A stretch of DNA of 64,000 nucleotides from CADEED01 sp020442965 (GCA_041395525.1 JAWLAH010000012.1:1-64000); one strand, 5' to 3'; shown: positions 25,323 through 34,434, counted from the first letter of the stretch. Notes: generated by a model not told the origin, from the sequence alone. Numbers and translations: made by a program.

Positions 25323-26708
25323 CTAATTGGTTTGCGGGCTGCCGAGAGGATTGGCGCCGGTCGAAGTGCCGGGCCCCGTATCCGGGCCGAACGGTGAATA
25401 GCGCAGCTGCACGCTGCCGTACAGTTCCTTGTAATTGTCACTGAACACACCGCCACTGCGGTTGCGCCGATCCACGGAACTCGCAATCGACAGACTTTGC
25501 GTCAGACGCCAAAGAACCGCCGCACCGACGTACTTCTCGGTGACGTCATACGACTGGCCGTTGATCGAATCGGTGGTCTGTCCCGCAAAAATTTGCACCT
25601 GACTGCGGGGCGTCAAGCGCCGCAGAAAGGCCGCGCGCAAATCAGACGTATCGCGCTTGAGCTGGGTGGCAAATTTGTAGTCTTCCTTCGAACGCCCGTA
25701 GGACAGGGTCAACTCTGTACGCGGCCGACGGTAGTTCGCGTCGATGCGCGCCGTCGTCTGCTCGAATGGCTCCGCCGCCGGCAGAATGAGATCGTCCGCC
25801 AGGTCGATCGTGTCGTTAATGCGGAATCGCTGTCCCTGATCGCCGGTCACAGCGAATTGACGCGCACCAGAGAGCGTCACCGTCAGCGACGGCGACACCT
25901 GGCGCGACACATTGGCGCGCAGCAGAGGCCCAGATTCGTTGTTAGTGTTGCCGTCGATCTGCGATAGGCCAGCCTCGACAAAGAAATTCGTCCGGCTGGT
26001 CACCGACAGCCAGCGCAGATAGTACTCACGGCGATCGAAATCCGCCTGTTGCACCAACGGCGACGGTTCGACATTGAACTTCTCGGTTGCAACTGCCAGG
26101 GACAGCCGCGACTGCGGGCTGAATGCGCGGGTGAGTAGCCCGCGCGCAAGATAACTCTGGCTGTTGAGCGTGGAATCCCGGCCCGCATCGCGGCGTGAGT
26201 AGCGCAACTCGGCGGTCGCGTCCATCGTCGGGCTGAAGCGCCAGCGCAGATCCGGTCCGGTCGTGAAGGTGTTGTAATTCTGCCGGTTGTCAGGCGAGGT
26301 TGGCAGGCGGAAATTCTCGCGCACCTGCGTCAGAGTATCGTCCACTACCCAGAAGAAGCGGTCTTCACGGATCTCGTAGCGCGCGTTGAGATTACCGCCA
26401 CCGACGAACTGATCTGCGTCCCTGACGGCATCGAAATAGTGATACATCGACAGATCGATGCCGCTCGCCAGCTGCAGCCGTCCCGAATCACGATTGGCGA
26501 CTAATTCGACCCCGACAATGCCGAGCAAACTCGAAGTGCCATTCGACCCCACGCGTTCCACGTTGTCGGAATAGCCCGCGCCTGTCTTGACGATGAAATT
26601 GTAGTCGCTGGCCTGGCCGCCGCCGGCAGTCTGCCCAACGGCCGTGGAAACACCAGTCGCACACAGCAAAACCGCGGCTGCTAGCCGCCCGGCACAAGTC
26701 GATTTCAT
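25323..26708 (-). CDS. XrtA/PEP-CTERM-associated outer-membrane beta-barrel protein
   Basis: 461 residues from the ATG at 26708 with GGAG just upstream. It has a signal peptide (AAAVLLCATGVSTAVGQ) followed by a long run of alternating polar/hydrophobic beta strands rich in Arg, Asp, Thr and Tyr. Examples are NFIVKTGAGYSDNVERVG and ELTLSYGRSKEDYKFATQ, and the C terminus is SVQLRYSPFGPD. The layout fits the TIGR03016-like putative outer-membrane protein found beside XrtA polysaccharide genes. It probably forms or assists the exit channel. It lies 32 bp downstream of the export lipoprotein gene. Confidence 0.78.
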   Translation of the reverse strand: MKSTCAGRLAAAVLLCATGVSTAVGQTAGGGQASDYNFIVKTGAGYSDNVERVGSNGTSSLLGIVGVELVANRDSGRLQLASGIDLSMYHYFDAVRDADQFVGGGNLNARYEIREDRFFWVVDDTLTQVRENFRLPTSPDNRQNYNTFTTGPDLRWRFSPTMDATAELRYSRRDAGRDSTLNSQSYLARGLLTRAFSPQSRLSLAVATEKFNVEPSPLVQQADFDRREYYLRWLSVTSRTNFFVEAGLSQIDGNTNNESGPLLRANVSRQVSPSLTVTLSGARQFAVTGDQGQRFRINDTIDLADDLILPAAEPFEQTTARIDANYRRPRTELTLSYGRSKEDYKFATQLKRDTSDLRAAFLRRLTPRSQVQIFAGQTTDSINGQSYDVTEKYVGAAVLWRLTQSLSIASSVDRRNRSGGVFSDNYKELYGSVQLRYSPFGPDTGPGTSTGANPLGSPQTN

Positions 26709-26740
26709 ATTGCTCCCGCGCGCCAACCCTTGCGCTGTGG

Positions 26741-27403
26741 CTAGAAAATGGATTGCGGAACGACCAGGACGTCGCCAGGGCGCAGTTCGAAATTCTGGCG
26801 CATGTCGCCGCGCTCCAGTAGGGCGCCGAGCTTCACACGTATCTCCTTGGTCTTGCCGTTCTCCTGCCGCACGATCCGCGAACGATTGGCGGAGGCGAAG
26901 TCTGTCACGCCGCCCACCAGCAATAGAACGTCGAGCACTCGCATGCCGTCGCGATAGGGAACCGCCTGCGGCACCTTCACCTGACCGACAACCTTGACCT
27001 GCGAAAAGGCGCTCAGGGCGTTGCTGACGATGATATTCACCTGCGGCGTGCGCACGTACTCGCTGAGTACGGTCTCGATGTCGCGCGCGAGCCTGGTCGG
27101 CGTCTTGCCGACGGCAGTCATATCCTCGACGAGCGGCGTCGAAATTTTGCCGTCGGGGCGCACGGGAACCGTGACCGACAGCTCCGGATTGCGCCAGACG
27201 AAGACCTGTATCGTGTCACCGGGTCCGATGATGTATTGATCGCCATCGACCTCACCGGTCGCTTGCGCGGGAACTGCGGTGTTGGCGGGCTTCGCCGTAG
27301 TCGTTGCGGAAGGAGTCTGCGCACAAGCTGTAATCACCGCGAAGGCGGCGGCGATGAGGGCTGCAAAAATCCGTTTTGGCACGTTGTGCCGCGTGTTCTT
27401 CAT
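26741..27403 (-). CDS. Wza-like polysaccharide export lipoprotein (XrtA-associated)
   Basis: 220 residues from the ATG at 27403, where a lipoprotein signal begins (IFAALIAAAFAVITAC, lipobox ITAC). A polysaccharide export (Poly_export) domain follows: YIIGPGDTIQVFVWRNPELS and VRPDGKISTPLVEDMTAVGKTPTRLARDIE. One SLBB domain (VVGQVKVPQAVPYRDGMRVLDVLLLVGG) leads to LRPGDVLVVPQSIF at the end. It is short compared with E. coli Wza, as in the TIGR03027-like PEP-CTERM group. It should form the periplasmic/outer-membrane export conduit with the chain-length protein encoded at 62-63.6 kb. Confidence 0.92.
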   Translation of the reverse strand: MKNTRHNVPKRIFAALIAAAFAVITACAQTPSATTTAKPANTAVPAQATGEVDGDQYIIGPGDTIQVFVWRNPELSVTVPVRPDGKISTPLVEDMTAVGKTPTRLARDIETVLSEYVRTPQVNIIVSNALSAFSQVKVVGQVKVPQAVPYRDGMRVLDVLLLVGGVTDFASANRSRIVRQENGKTKEIRVKLGALLERGDMRQNFELRPGDVLVVPQSIF

Positions 27404-27448
27404 GAACTGGAACCTTGGTCTGGTGAGGATTCGGACGTAGACGCGCCC

Positions 27449-27468
27449 ACCTCGCGGTCCCGCGAGGT
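27449..27468 (-). repeat. Perfect 9-bp inverted repeat in the leader of the export gene
   Basis: ACCTCGCGG and CCGCGAGGT are separated by only TC. The repeat lies 46 bp upstream of the export lipoprotein start, inside the likely 5' untranslated region. It may be an RNA stem or an operator. Confidence 0.35.
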
Positions 27469-27645
27469 CGGTCGTTCCAACGTGTCTTGTGTGCAAGTCG
27501 TCTGCTATGCAGGAGGCAGTTATTCTCGCTCCCACCTGCCCTTGCCGCAACCACTTCAGGTTGTTTCTTTCGACGCATTGGGCAGGAGTGCGACCGACTC
27601 CCGGGACCCTGCGAGCGGATTGCACGGCCTATCTGTGACCGACTT

Positions 27646-27691
27646 GGCAGCTCGCCGACGGGCGGCCCCGCCGGGCGGTTGATCAGCTGCC
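27646..27691 (-). terminator. Terminator-like hairpin after the polysaccharide deacetylase
   Basis: GGCAGCT (27646-27652) and AGCTGCC (27685-27691) enclose a very GC-rich segment that itself contains GGCGG/CCGCC. It starts 5 bp past the deacetylase stop, and would separate that gene from the export operon 290 bp away. No T-run is present. Confidence 0.35.
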
Positions 27692-27695
27692 GAGA

Positions 27696-28613
27696 TTACT
27701 GCAGTGCGACGATCGGCTGGCCGAGACGCGAATCCTCGCGGACACGGGACGGGATCGGCAGCATGCCGTGCGCGGCCAGCACGTCGGACATCGAACCAAA
27801 CTGGAAGTCGTTGAGCAGGCGGCGCAGCCGCCCCTCGCATCGGTCGATGTTGTTGTAGTGCCGCAGGCGCGACAGAAAGTTAGCTTGCACACGAGGCTGA
27901 TCGACGTCGATCTCCCAGGGATGCACGTAAAACACCAGTGGCCGATCACCCTCGCGCTCCACCGACCGCATGCCAGCCCGTGACAGCCAATATGGGAACA
28001 ACCGGAAATAGCCACCGCCCGAAATAGGCACCCGCAATCCGGCCACTTGGGCGACAGACAGCGGCACTTCGATCAGGCTGCGCCCCGAGGGTGCGCGCAT
28101 GCGGCAGGGCCCGAGCGGTGCACCCGGGATGCCGTAGTTGTCGTGATGGCTGACCGGAAAGACGCTGGAATCGTAGGTGAATCCAAGATCGATCAGCGTG
28201 TCGAGCGCCCACATCGAAACCTTGGTGATCGAAAAGCTCGCGGCGCGATAGCCGTTGACCGCCTTACCCGTCAGGTCCTCGAGCAATTCTTTCGCGTAGC
28301 GAGTCTCGTCGGCGAACTGCTGGCGGGTCTGCCGGTACACCAATTGGTGGGTGTGTCCGTGACAGGCAACCTCGTGGCCGGCGGCCGCAATATCCCGCAC
28401 GAGTTGCGGCGAACGATCCGCGACCCAGCCCAACACGAAGAACGTACCACGCACGCTCTTCTCGGCCAGCATGTCGAGCATGCGATACACGTTGCGCTCG
28501 CAGCGATACTCGAGCTGCGGCCAGGCCTCACGATGGATGGCGTTCGCAAACGCTTCAACGTGGAAGTAGTCTTCAACGTCGACCGTAAACGCATGAATAG
28601 GTTGCTTTCTCAT
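27696..28613 (-). CDS. XrtA-system polysaccharide deacetylase
   Basis: 305 residues from the ATG at 28613. The start is typical of the TIGR03006-like family, AFTVDVEDYFHVEAF. NodB-type catalytic elements are visible: the acidic DVEDYF, HGHTHQLVY supplying the metal-binding His pair, RAASFSITK, and the C-terminal VFYVHPWEIDVDQPR. The enzyme would remove N-acetyl groups from the nascent polysaccharide, in the cytoplasm as drawn because no signal peptide is seen. An ATG 26 codons upstream is in frame but would add an unconserved tail. It is monocistronic, separated from the export operon by about 290 bp. Confidence 0.9.
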   Translation of the reverse strand: MRKQPIHAFTVDVEDYFHVEAFANAIHREAWPQLEYRCERNVYRMLDMLAEKSVRGTFFVLGWVADRSPQLVRDIAAAGHEVACHGHTHQLVYRQTRQQFADETRYAKELLEDLTGKAVNGYRAASFSITKVSMWALDTLIDLGFTYDSSVFPVSHHDNYGIPGAPLGPCRMRAPSGRSLIEVPLSVAQVAGLRVPISGGGYFRLFPYWLSRAGMRSVEREGDRPLVFYVHPWEIDVDQPRVQANFLSRLRHYNNIDRCEGRLRRLLNDFQFGSMSDVLAAHGMLPIPSRVREDSRLGQPIVALQ

Positions 28614-28942
28614 CGTTAAGCTTGCGGCTTGCTCCGGGACCTTGCAGGGAGTCGCTTGGGGGTTTGCATCGATGGCTTTCCAATCGTTCACAAGGAGACC
28701 TCATTTTTACGTAATAGCAAATCCCCTATTCGTGTAGTGTCGGTCTCTTTTACGGTCCAAAGCCACGGGTGGCGTTGCATATTCAGTGTGCGTGTTTCGC
28801 AGTTCTTGCGATCGCCGCAGCACTTTTACCGACCAACCAAAAACGGTACCTGCCGGTGTGACGTGGCTAACCTTTCGATCGCATGCAAACCGGACAAGCA
28901 ACGCGCGTCCGGTATGCTCCGCGTCCGCGTGACAGGACTCTG
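28614..28942. other. Divergent intergenic region between deacetylase and first flippase
   Basis: About 329 bp with no supportable gene. It is less GC-rich than its surroundings around 28690-28860, as expected for divergent promoters. A TGTGA half-site occurs near 28856, but its partner (TAACC) does not match CRP. No sigma54 -24/-12 pair at the correct spacing was found. Confidence 0.5.
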
Positions 28943-30439
28943 ATGAACATTCGAAGATCGATGGCAAAGGGCGCCGCCTGGATGGTGTTCGCCAAATTGG
29001 CGGAGCGCTCCATTGGCCTCGTGAGCACGCTCGTGCTCGCGCGCCTGCTCATTCCGCACGACTTCGGCATCGTCGCCATGGCGATGTCGTTCGTCGCTCT
29101 GCTCGAGCTGCTCTCGGCGTTCAGCTTCGACGTCGCGCTCATTCAAAAGCAGACCAAGGCAAGGCCCGCGATGGACACCGCCTGGACCTACGGCATCATC
29201 ACGGCCATCGTCATCGCGGCACTGATGGTCTTGTTCGCGGGTCCGCTGGCGACGTTCTACCGCGAGGACGCCCTCACCGCCGTGATCAAAGCCCTCGCGC
29301 TCGGATCTCTCGCGCAGGGCTTTCAGAACATCGGCGTCGTGACGTTTCGCATGGACATGCAGTTCGACAAGGAATTTCGTTTCCTGATCGCCAAGAAGCT
29401 CATTGGATTCGCGATCACGATTCCGCTCGCGTTCTCGATGCGATCTTACTGGGCGCTCGTCATCGGCCAGGTGGCTGGTCGGTTTGCGGGCACCATCCTG
29501 AGCTACACGATGCAGTCGTACCGCCCGCGCGTGTCACTCGCGGCCACCCGCGAGCTATTCAACTTTTCCAAGTGGGTATTCGTCCTCAACTGCGTCGGCT
29601 ACGTCAAAGAACGATCGTCGGACTGGATCATTGGGCGTTCGAGCGGGCCGATCGCGCTCGGCACGTTCAATATCGCTTATGAGCTCGCCAGCCTGCCGAG
29701 CACCGAGCTCGCTGCACCCATCAACCGCGCGGTATTCCCGGCTTATGCCAAGCTCGCCCACGATCTGCCGGCGTTGCGGGGCGAATATATTTCAGTCATC
29801 GCCTTGTTGTTGGTACTAACAGTCCCTGCGGTGCTTGGTCTCGCTGCGAGCGCGCCACTCGTGGTACCGGTCGTGCTCGGCGACAACTGGCTGCACGCAG
29901 TGCCGGTCCTGATGTTGATGTCGTTCTTCGGCTTCACCAATCTCCTGCAGAGTAACGCACAGGCCGCATTTCTCGCGATCGGCCGCCCTGACGTGCCGAC
30001 CAAGTTGCTCGTGACTCAGGTCATCCTGCAGATTGCGGCGCTGATTCCGCTCACGAATTCGATGGGAGCGGTGGGCGCCGCCTGGGCATTCGTGCTGGTC
30101 GCGGTAGTGATGATTCCCGTCAGTATCGGCGTCGTGGTACACATGCTCGAGTTGCGGCTGCGCGATCTGCTGGCAGCCATCTGGCGACCCATCAACGCGT
30201 CACTGATCATGTTCATCGTGGTGTACTGGCTCACGAGCAAGCGGGCGGCGCGTGGCTCTACCCTCGATCAGGCCGGCGATCTGCTGTTTGTCATCGTCGT
30301 GGGCGCAGCTATCTACGTGGGCCTGATGGCGCTCTTCTGGCAGTTGAACGGTCGGCCCGACGGCCCCGAACGTCAGCTGCTCGACCGTGCGCTCGGCCTG
30401 TCGCGCCGCTTTCTGAACTGGCCACGCCCGCCGACGTAG
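28943..30439 (+). CDS. Wzx-type lipopolysaccharide/exopolysaccharide flippase (first copy)
   Basis: 498 residues from the ATG at 28943, with about 12-14 transmembrane helices. The N terminus has AAWMVFAKLAERSIGLVSTLVLARLLIPHDFGIVAMA, typical of the MATE/PST polysaccharide flippases. It would translocate undecaprenyl-linked repeat units across the inner membrane. Upstream in-frame codons (from 28883) lack membrane character and a ribosome-binding site. It stands alone on the plus strand, convergent with the Cys-rich protein. A second, different flippase lies at 38.5 kb. Confidence 0.9.
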   Translation: MNIRRSMAKGAAWMVFAKLAERSIGLVSTLVLARLLIPHDFGIVAMAMSFVALLELLSAFSFDVALIQKQTKARPAMDTAWTYGIITAIVIAALMVLFAGPLATFYREDALTAVIKALALGSLAQGFQNIGVVTFRMDMQFDKEFRFLIAKKLIGFAITIPLAFSMRSYWALVIGQVAGRFAGTILSYTMQSYRPRVSLAATRELFNFSKWVFVLNCVGYVKERSSDWIIGRSSGPIALGTFNIAYELASLPSTELAAPINRAVFPAYAKLAHDLPALRGEYISVIALLLVLTVPAVLGLAASAPLVVPVVLGDNWLHAVPVLMLMSFFGFTNLLQSNAQAAFLAIGRPDVPTKLLVTQVILQIAALIPLTNSMGAVGAAWAFVLVAVVMIPVSIGVVVHMLELRLRDLLAAIWRPINASLIMFIVVYWLTSKRAARGSTLDQAGDLLFVIVVGAAIYVGLMALFWQLNGRPDGPERQLLDRALGLSRRFLNWPRPPT

Positions 30440-30458
30440 TCAAGCTTGCCGCGCGTGC

Positions 30459-31511
30459 CTACTTACTCCTTGCCGGAGAATCGTCCGCGACTCGACGCAG
30501 CCAGATTTCCCGCCAATAGGTATTGGACGCGCGCGGACAACCCAGGCGTCCAGGCGTGAATTCCGCACGACAAAATACGTTGTCCAACTGGATACAGGGC
30601 GACTTCATCGACACCATTTTGCCGCTCTTTTCGTCGATCAGTTTATTGACGCGCTGCTGCACGCGATAACGGTGGCCGGAGTATTTGAGCATCTCCGGAT
30701 CGTAGCGCATGCCACGGTTGAAACCGTCAGCGGTGATCGTCGCACTAATCTCTTCGGCAGATTTCACTTCGACCAGCTCGCCCGGCTGCAGATCGAGGAT
30801 TTCGGTGGGAGTCCGCTGCCCCGGCTCGATCTTCCCGACCATGATCGGGAACGGCTCGCCGCCGCGCAGCTGCTGGAACTTGTTATAGAACTGCAATAAT
30901 AGGCGGTAGCCGACGCCACGCTGCAGCAGCGCGGCGTAACCAGCCCTTGTCAGTAGTTTGAACATGTGCCAGATGCTGTGATTGCCGCTGGTCACATCCG
31001 CCAGATACTGCCTGATGTCCCACGTCGACAGATCGTCGCTCGCGTCGTAGATCGCGGTGGTCTGACAAACATAGGTCGGGTTGTCTGGTGGGTCGTCGAC
31101 GCGCGCAGCCTGCAGGACACGCTCGACCGTACAATTGGCGCCAGCGGCAACGACCGGCGGCGGCTGGTCATCGTTGGCGCGTTTCAGCCAGGCTTCCTTC
31201 CAGAAGAAGACGCAGTCTGCCTGACAACCATCATGGGCGTGCCCGTCACAACGGCCGCCTTCGAGATGCACCGTATCGTACATGCGTCGCCCGCCGGTAC
31301 GATGGACGCTCGAATCGCAAGTCTTGTGCGCCGCTTTGTAGACGCGCATGCGGTGCCCGCACAGCGTGAACATTTCCGGCTGAAACGGTAGTCCGTCGAG
31401 ACGCGCCTGGGCATCGAGCGTCGCCAGAATTTCTGCCTGACTGCGCACGATGACCCACTCGCCTGCGCGCAAGCCAAGGCTCATCTGCCGTGATAGATCG
31501 CCGCGTGGCAT
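30459..31511 (-). CDS. Cys-rich protein with two copies of an unassigned module
   Basis: 350 residues, no signal peptide. Residues about 14-112 and about 243-340 align to each other. Copy 1 contains GEWVIVRSQAEILATLD, PEMFTLCGHRMRV and WKEAWLKR. Copy 2 contains GELVEVKSAEEISATIT, PEMLKYSGHRYRV and WREIWLRR. Copy 1 carries a Cys/His cluster (RCDGHAHDGCQADC), and copy 2 keeps three Cys (SPCIQLDNVFC, GCPR). The middle (about 140-235) is a separate helical segment with CQTTAIYDASDDLSTWDIRQYL. Metal binding or a disulfide-stabilised fold is likely. I know the module only as a hypothetical protein near polysaccharide and natural-product genes. The start may instead be the ATG at 31484. Confidence 0.75.
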   Translation of the reverse strand: MPRGDLSRQMSLGLRAGEWVIVRSQAEILATLDAQARLDGLPFQPEMFTLCGHRMRVYKAAHKTCDSSVHRTGGRRMYDTVHLEGGRCDGHAHDGCQADCVFFWKEAWLKRANDDQPPPVVAAGANCTVERVLQAARVDDPPDNPTYVCQTTAIYDASDDLSTWDIRQYLADVTSGNHSIWHMFKLLTRAGYAALLQRGVGYRLLLQFYNKFQQLRGGEPFPIMVGKIEPGQRTPTEILDLQPGELVEVKSAEEISATITADGFNRGMRYDPEMLKYSGHRYRVQQRVNKLIDEKSGKMVSMKSPCIQLDNVFCRAEFTPGRLGCPRASNTYWREIWLRRVADDSPARSK

Positions 31512-31758
31512 GGACTTAGATGGTCCGAGCGCGGCGAATGAAGTGTGCCGACGTCATGTGGAGTCAATCTCAAGAGGATACGACGATGGTCCGGCAATCG
31601 CCCCGATCGCGCAAGCACCTGTTTGCGCGCGCGGCTAGAATCCAACGCTTGAGCCGGCGCTGTGCCTTGTCGCCAGCGTCGATTGAACATTATTCTCGCC
31701 GTGCGCATTGCGCATGCGCCGCAAACCTGCTGAGTGCAGACAAGGGGCCGACAGCGCG

Positions 31759-32448
31759 ATGCAAGTCTGGCAGCGATTCAAGCAAGCGCGTGCAGAATAT
31801 GGCACGCTCAATCTGCTGCTGTTCGCGCTGCAGCGCTCGATCCAAAGGATCGCGCCCACGGCCCTGTTCGAACGGCTATACGTCATGCGCCAGCCCGTGG
31901 CGAGCGCCGCGTCTGCGCCGAGCCGCCGCGGTGCCGCGATCGACGTGATCGCGCCGCCACCCGATGACCCGCGCCTGACATTGATCACGCGCCTGCCGGG
32001 CGAGCTGGCAGCGCGTTTTGCGCAGCGGGCAGTCTGCCTTTGTGCCGTCCGCCAGGACGAGTTATTAGGATGGCTGTGGTTCGCCGAGCACCGCTTCAAG
32101 GAATTCGACTACCCGCTCGAATTTCACCTGCCGCCCAACAGCGCCTGGGATTTCGATGTGTATGTCATGCCGCGCGCCCGTCTCGGCGCGGCGTTTCCGC
32201 GACTGTGGGACACGGCCGCGACCAGGATGCGCGCGCGCGGCATCACCCACAGCTTCAGCATCGTCTCGGCTTTCAATCCAATGTCGCGCACATCCCATGA
32301 GCGCCTCGGCGCTACCTCGTTGGGCAGTCTCATGATCATTCGTCTCGGCTCCTTTCAAGCCGTGCTGACGCGTCGCTTCGGCATGCCGCTGCGGTGTTCG
32401 CTACGACGCGACTTCCGGGCAAGCGTCAGACTGCGAACAGATCGTTGA
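31759..32448 (+). CDS. GNAT-like N-acyltransferase
   Basis: 229 residues from the ATG at 31759. After a basic N terminus, the region LCAVRQDELLGWLWFAEHRFKEFDYPLEFHLPPNSAWDFDVYVMPRARLGAAFPRLWDTAATRMRARG resembles the acetyl-CoA-binding core of GNAT enzymes, and SAFNPMSRTSHERLGA resembles the family's C-terminal half. It could acylate a sugar amine in the polysaccharide pathway. Its 3' end overlaps the convergent methyltransferase gene by 23 bp. The family call is moderate and the substrate unknown. Confidence 0.7.
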   Translation: MQVWQRFKQARAEYGTLNLLLFALQRSIQRIAPTALFERLYVMRQPVASAASAPSRRGAAIDVIAPPPDDPRLTLITRLPGELAARFAQRAVCLCAVRQDELLGWLWFAEHRFKEFDYPLEFHLPPNSAWDFDVYVMPRARLGAAFPRLWDTAATRMRARGITHSFSIVSAFNPMSRTSHERLGATSLGSLMIIRLGSFQAVLTRRFGMPLRCSLRRDFRASVRLRTDR

Positions 32449-33622
32449 TTGTTAGTAGCTGGGTGGCGGGTGTCAAGCGGTCGAGTTCGGCGCGAACCTC
32501 CGCAGTGTAAACCGGATTCATCAAAACGACGTGCCGCGGCAGGGCCTCTGCCAGGACTGCCGGTGCGCGGACCGCGAGCGCACTGGCGGGCAAAAAATGA
32601 TCGTGACGATCCGGACTGAGGTCGACCGCAAAGGCAGTTCCATGATCGGCGCCGAGCGCTGTTAGGAGCCCAACGGTCTTCGACGCTCCCTGCCACAGCA
32701 CGGGTGACGCGCCGTCGGCGCGCAGCGCCGTCAGACGATCGCGGCAGCGAGCCACCATACCCCGCACGCGCGCGCCAAAGTCGATCGCGGCAGCGACGGC
32801 GCCAGCGACCTCATCCGGCCTGGCGATGCGCTCGACAGGTTCATCAGCGACCGTGGCTTCGAGTACCAGATACTGGCCGTCGTAGAGCGTCCGCGAGCGC
32901 AACACACGCATACCAGCGTACTCGAATACCTGCCGCAACGTGCGCTCGGTGAAATAGTTGCAATGTTCGTAATAGATGTCCCAGAACGCGCCTTCGGTGA
33001 GCACTCGTTCGGTCGCGGGTACTTCGAACAATGCGACACGGCCGGACGCAGCCGCGCACCATGCGCGTACCGCCGCCAGAAACCTTGCCGGGTCCGCCAC
33101 GTGCTCGAGTGTATGACGACAAATCAGCGCCACACCCGCGAGCGTATCGACGAGGCTTTCAAAGCGTTCGGGCAGCACGCGCAGTTGCGAACGCAGCTCG
33201 ATCGGGACGCGAGCGGGATCGGCCAAAGGGTCGATGCCGATCCCGCGGCCGACACCAGCGGCGAGCATCTGAGCCAGAAATTCGCCGTGGCCACAGCCCA
33301 CCTCGATGATTGCCTGTCCCCGCAGTTGGTAGCGCTCGACCCAGTCGTTAGCGAGTTGCTTCGCAAAACTGCCGAAATGCGCAGATGCGGCTTGCGAACT
33401 TTCGTAGCGAGCGCCGGATTGCGCCGTCTCGGCATCGAACGCGCTGTTGTAGAGAAAGCCACACGCCTCACAAACCACGAGATCGACGCGCCCGGTTGGC
33501 ACCGCGCGTGCTTGCGCCGCGCTGGCAAATACCGCCGCGCAGGTAACCGGAGCCTGCTCGATGCGATAGACCTCTCGGCTCGCGGACGCGCCACAGACAG
33601 GGCAGGCCGTGCATCCCGTCAT
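32426..33622 (-). CDS. C-methyltransferase-like SAM enzyme with Zn-binding N terminus (copy 1)
   Basis: 398 residues. The N-terminal zinc knuckle is CPVC (7-10) plus CEAC (51-54), as in TylCIII-type sugar C-methyltransferases. The SAM domain has IIEVGCGHGEFL at 105-116 and LICRHTLEHVADPARFL. The C-terminal part (VLWQGASKTVGLLTAL...HVVLMNPVYTAEVRAEL) resembles the C-methyltransferase C-terminal domain but is divergent. It should methylate a carbon of an NDP-keto-sugar. Its start overlaps rfbF by 4 nt, so it is translationally coupled to CDP-sugar synthesis. Confidence 0.85.
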   Translation of the reverse strand: MTGCTACPVCGASASREVYRIEQAPVTCAAVFASAAQARAVPTGRVDLVVCEACGFLYNSAFDAETAQSGARYESSQAASAHFGSFAKQLANDWVERYQLRGQAIIEVGCGHGEFLAQMLAAGVGRGIGIDPLADPARVPIELRSQLRVLPERFESLVDTLAGVALICRHTLEHVADPARFLAAVRAWCAAASGRVALFEVPATERVLTEGAFWDIYYEHCNYFTERTLRQVFEYAGMRVLRSRTLYDGQYLVLEATVADEPVERIARPDEVAGAVAAAIDFGARVRGMVARCRDRLTALRADGASPVLWQGASKTVGLLTALGADHGTAFAVDLSPDRHDHFLPASALAVRAPAVLAEALPRHVVLMNPVYTAEVRAELDRLTPATQLLTINDLFAV

Positions 33623-34410
33623 CGTTTGCTCGACTTATCGCTCCACACCATCCACGGGCAGTTGCCTTGTGCCTCCATGCGATCGAAATTGATCTTGTCC
33701 TTGAAGGTGTCCATGGCCTGCCAGAATCCGGAGTAGCGGTAGGCTAGCAATTGTCGCTTGTCGATCAGCCGATGGAAGGGCTTCTCCACAAGTTCCTCAC
33801 CTTCCTTGATGTGGTCGAAGATCTCGGCACGCAGTGCGAAGAAGCCGCCGTTGATCATGAAATGGTCATCCCGCATCGGGCCCATCGCCGTCACGAAATT
33901 GTCGTTGTCCGCCTCGACCGCGTGAAAGCTGTGCCAGGACTGCACGGCGGCGAACGTCGCAACCGCGCTGGACTGCTCGAACTGGTTCACCAGGCGATCG
34001 AGCGGCAGGTCGGACAAGCCATCAGAGTAGTTGGCGAGGAACATTTTCTCGCCGGCAATGTGTTGGCGCACGCGCATGAGCCGCTGCCCGATATTGCTGT
34101 GCAAGCCGGTCTCGACGAAGGTGATACGCCAGTCGTCGATATCGGACGAATGCAGGTCAATCTTGCGGCCGCCGTCTGACAAGGTGAAATCGTTAGTCAT
34201 GCACTCGCTGTACTTGAGAAAATACTCGCGGATGAGATCACCGCGGTAGCCTAGGGCGAGAACGAAATCCTTGTGGCCATAGTGAGCGTAGTAGCGCATC
34301 AAATGCCAAATGATCGGCCGGTAGCCGATATTGACCAGCGGCTTCGGGATCGTGTCCGAGTGCTCCCGCAATCGCGTTCCCAGCCCACCGCAAAACAATA
34401 CAACTTTCAT
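33619..34410 (-). CDS. rfbF: Glucose-1-phosphate cytidylyltransferase RfbF
   Basis: 263 residues with the nucleotidyltransferase signature FCGGLGTRLREHSDTIPKPLVNIGYRPIIWHLM. RfbF-specific features follow: YRGDLIREYFL, DWRITFVETG and NGGFFALRAEIFDHI. It makes CDP-glucose from CTP and glucose-1-phosphate, the first step to CDP-3,6-dideoxy or branched CDP-sugars. It lies 24 bp after the SDR gene and overlaps the methyltransferase gene by 4 nt. A dedicated CDP-glucose 4,6-dehydratase is not separately present, so the neighbouring SDR is the candidate. Confidence 0.93.
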   Translation of the reverse strand: MKVVLFCGGLGTRLREHSDTIPKPLVNIGYRPIIWHLMRYYAHYGHKDFVLALGYRGDLIREYFLKYSECMTNDFTLSDGGRKIDLHSSDIDDWRITFVETGLHSNIGQRLMRVRQHIAGEKMFLANYSDGLSDLPLDRLVNQFEQSSAVATFAAVQSWHSFHAVEADNDNFVTAMGPMRDDHFMINGGFFALRAEIFDHIKEGEELVEKPFHRLIDKRQLLAYRYSGFWQAMDTFKDKINFDRMEAQGNCPWMVWSDKSSKR

Positions 34411-34434
34411 GGCGCAGCTCCCGCTCAGGTAACT

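Noticed and set aside
28614..28942. Possible sigma54 promoter (TGGCGTTGC) upstream of the first flippase
   Set aside because: The -24 and -12 elements would be too close together; other intergenic regions of the locus gave no correctly spaced pair either.
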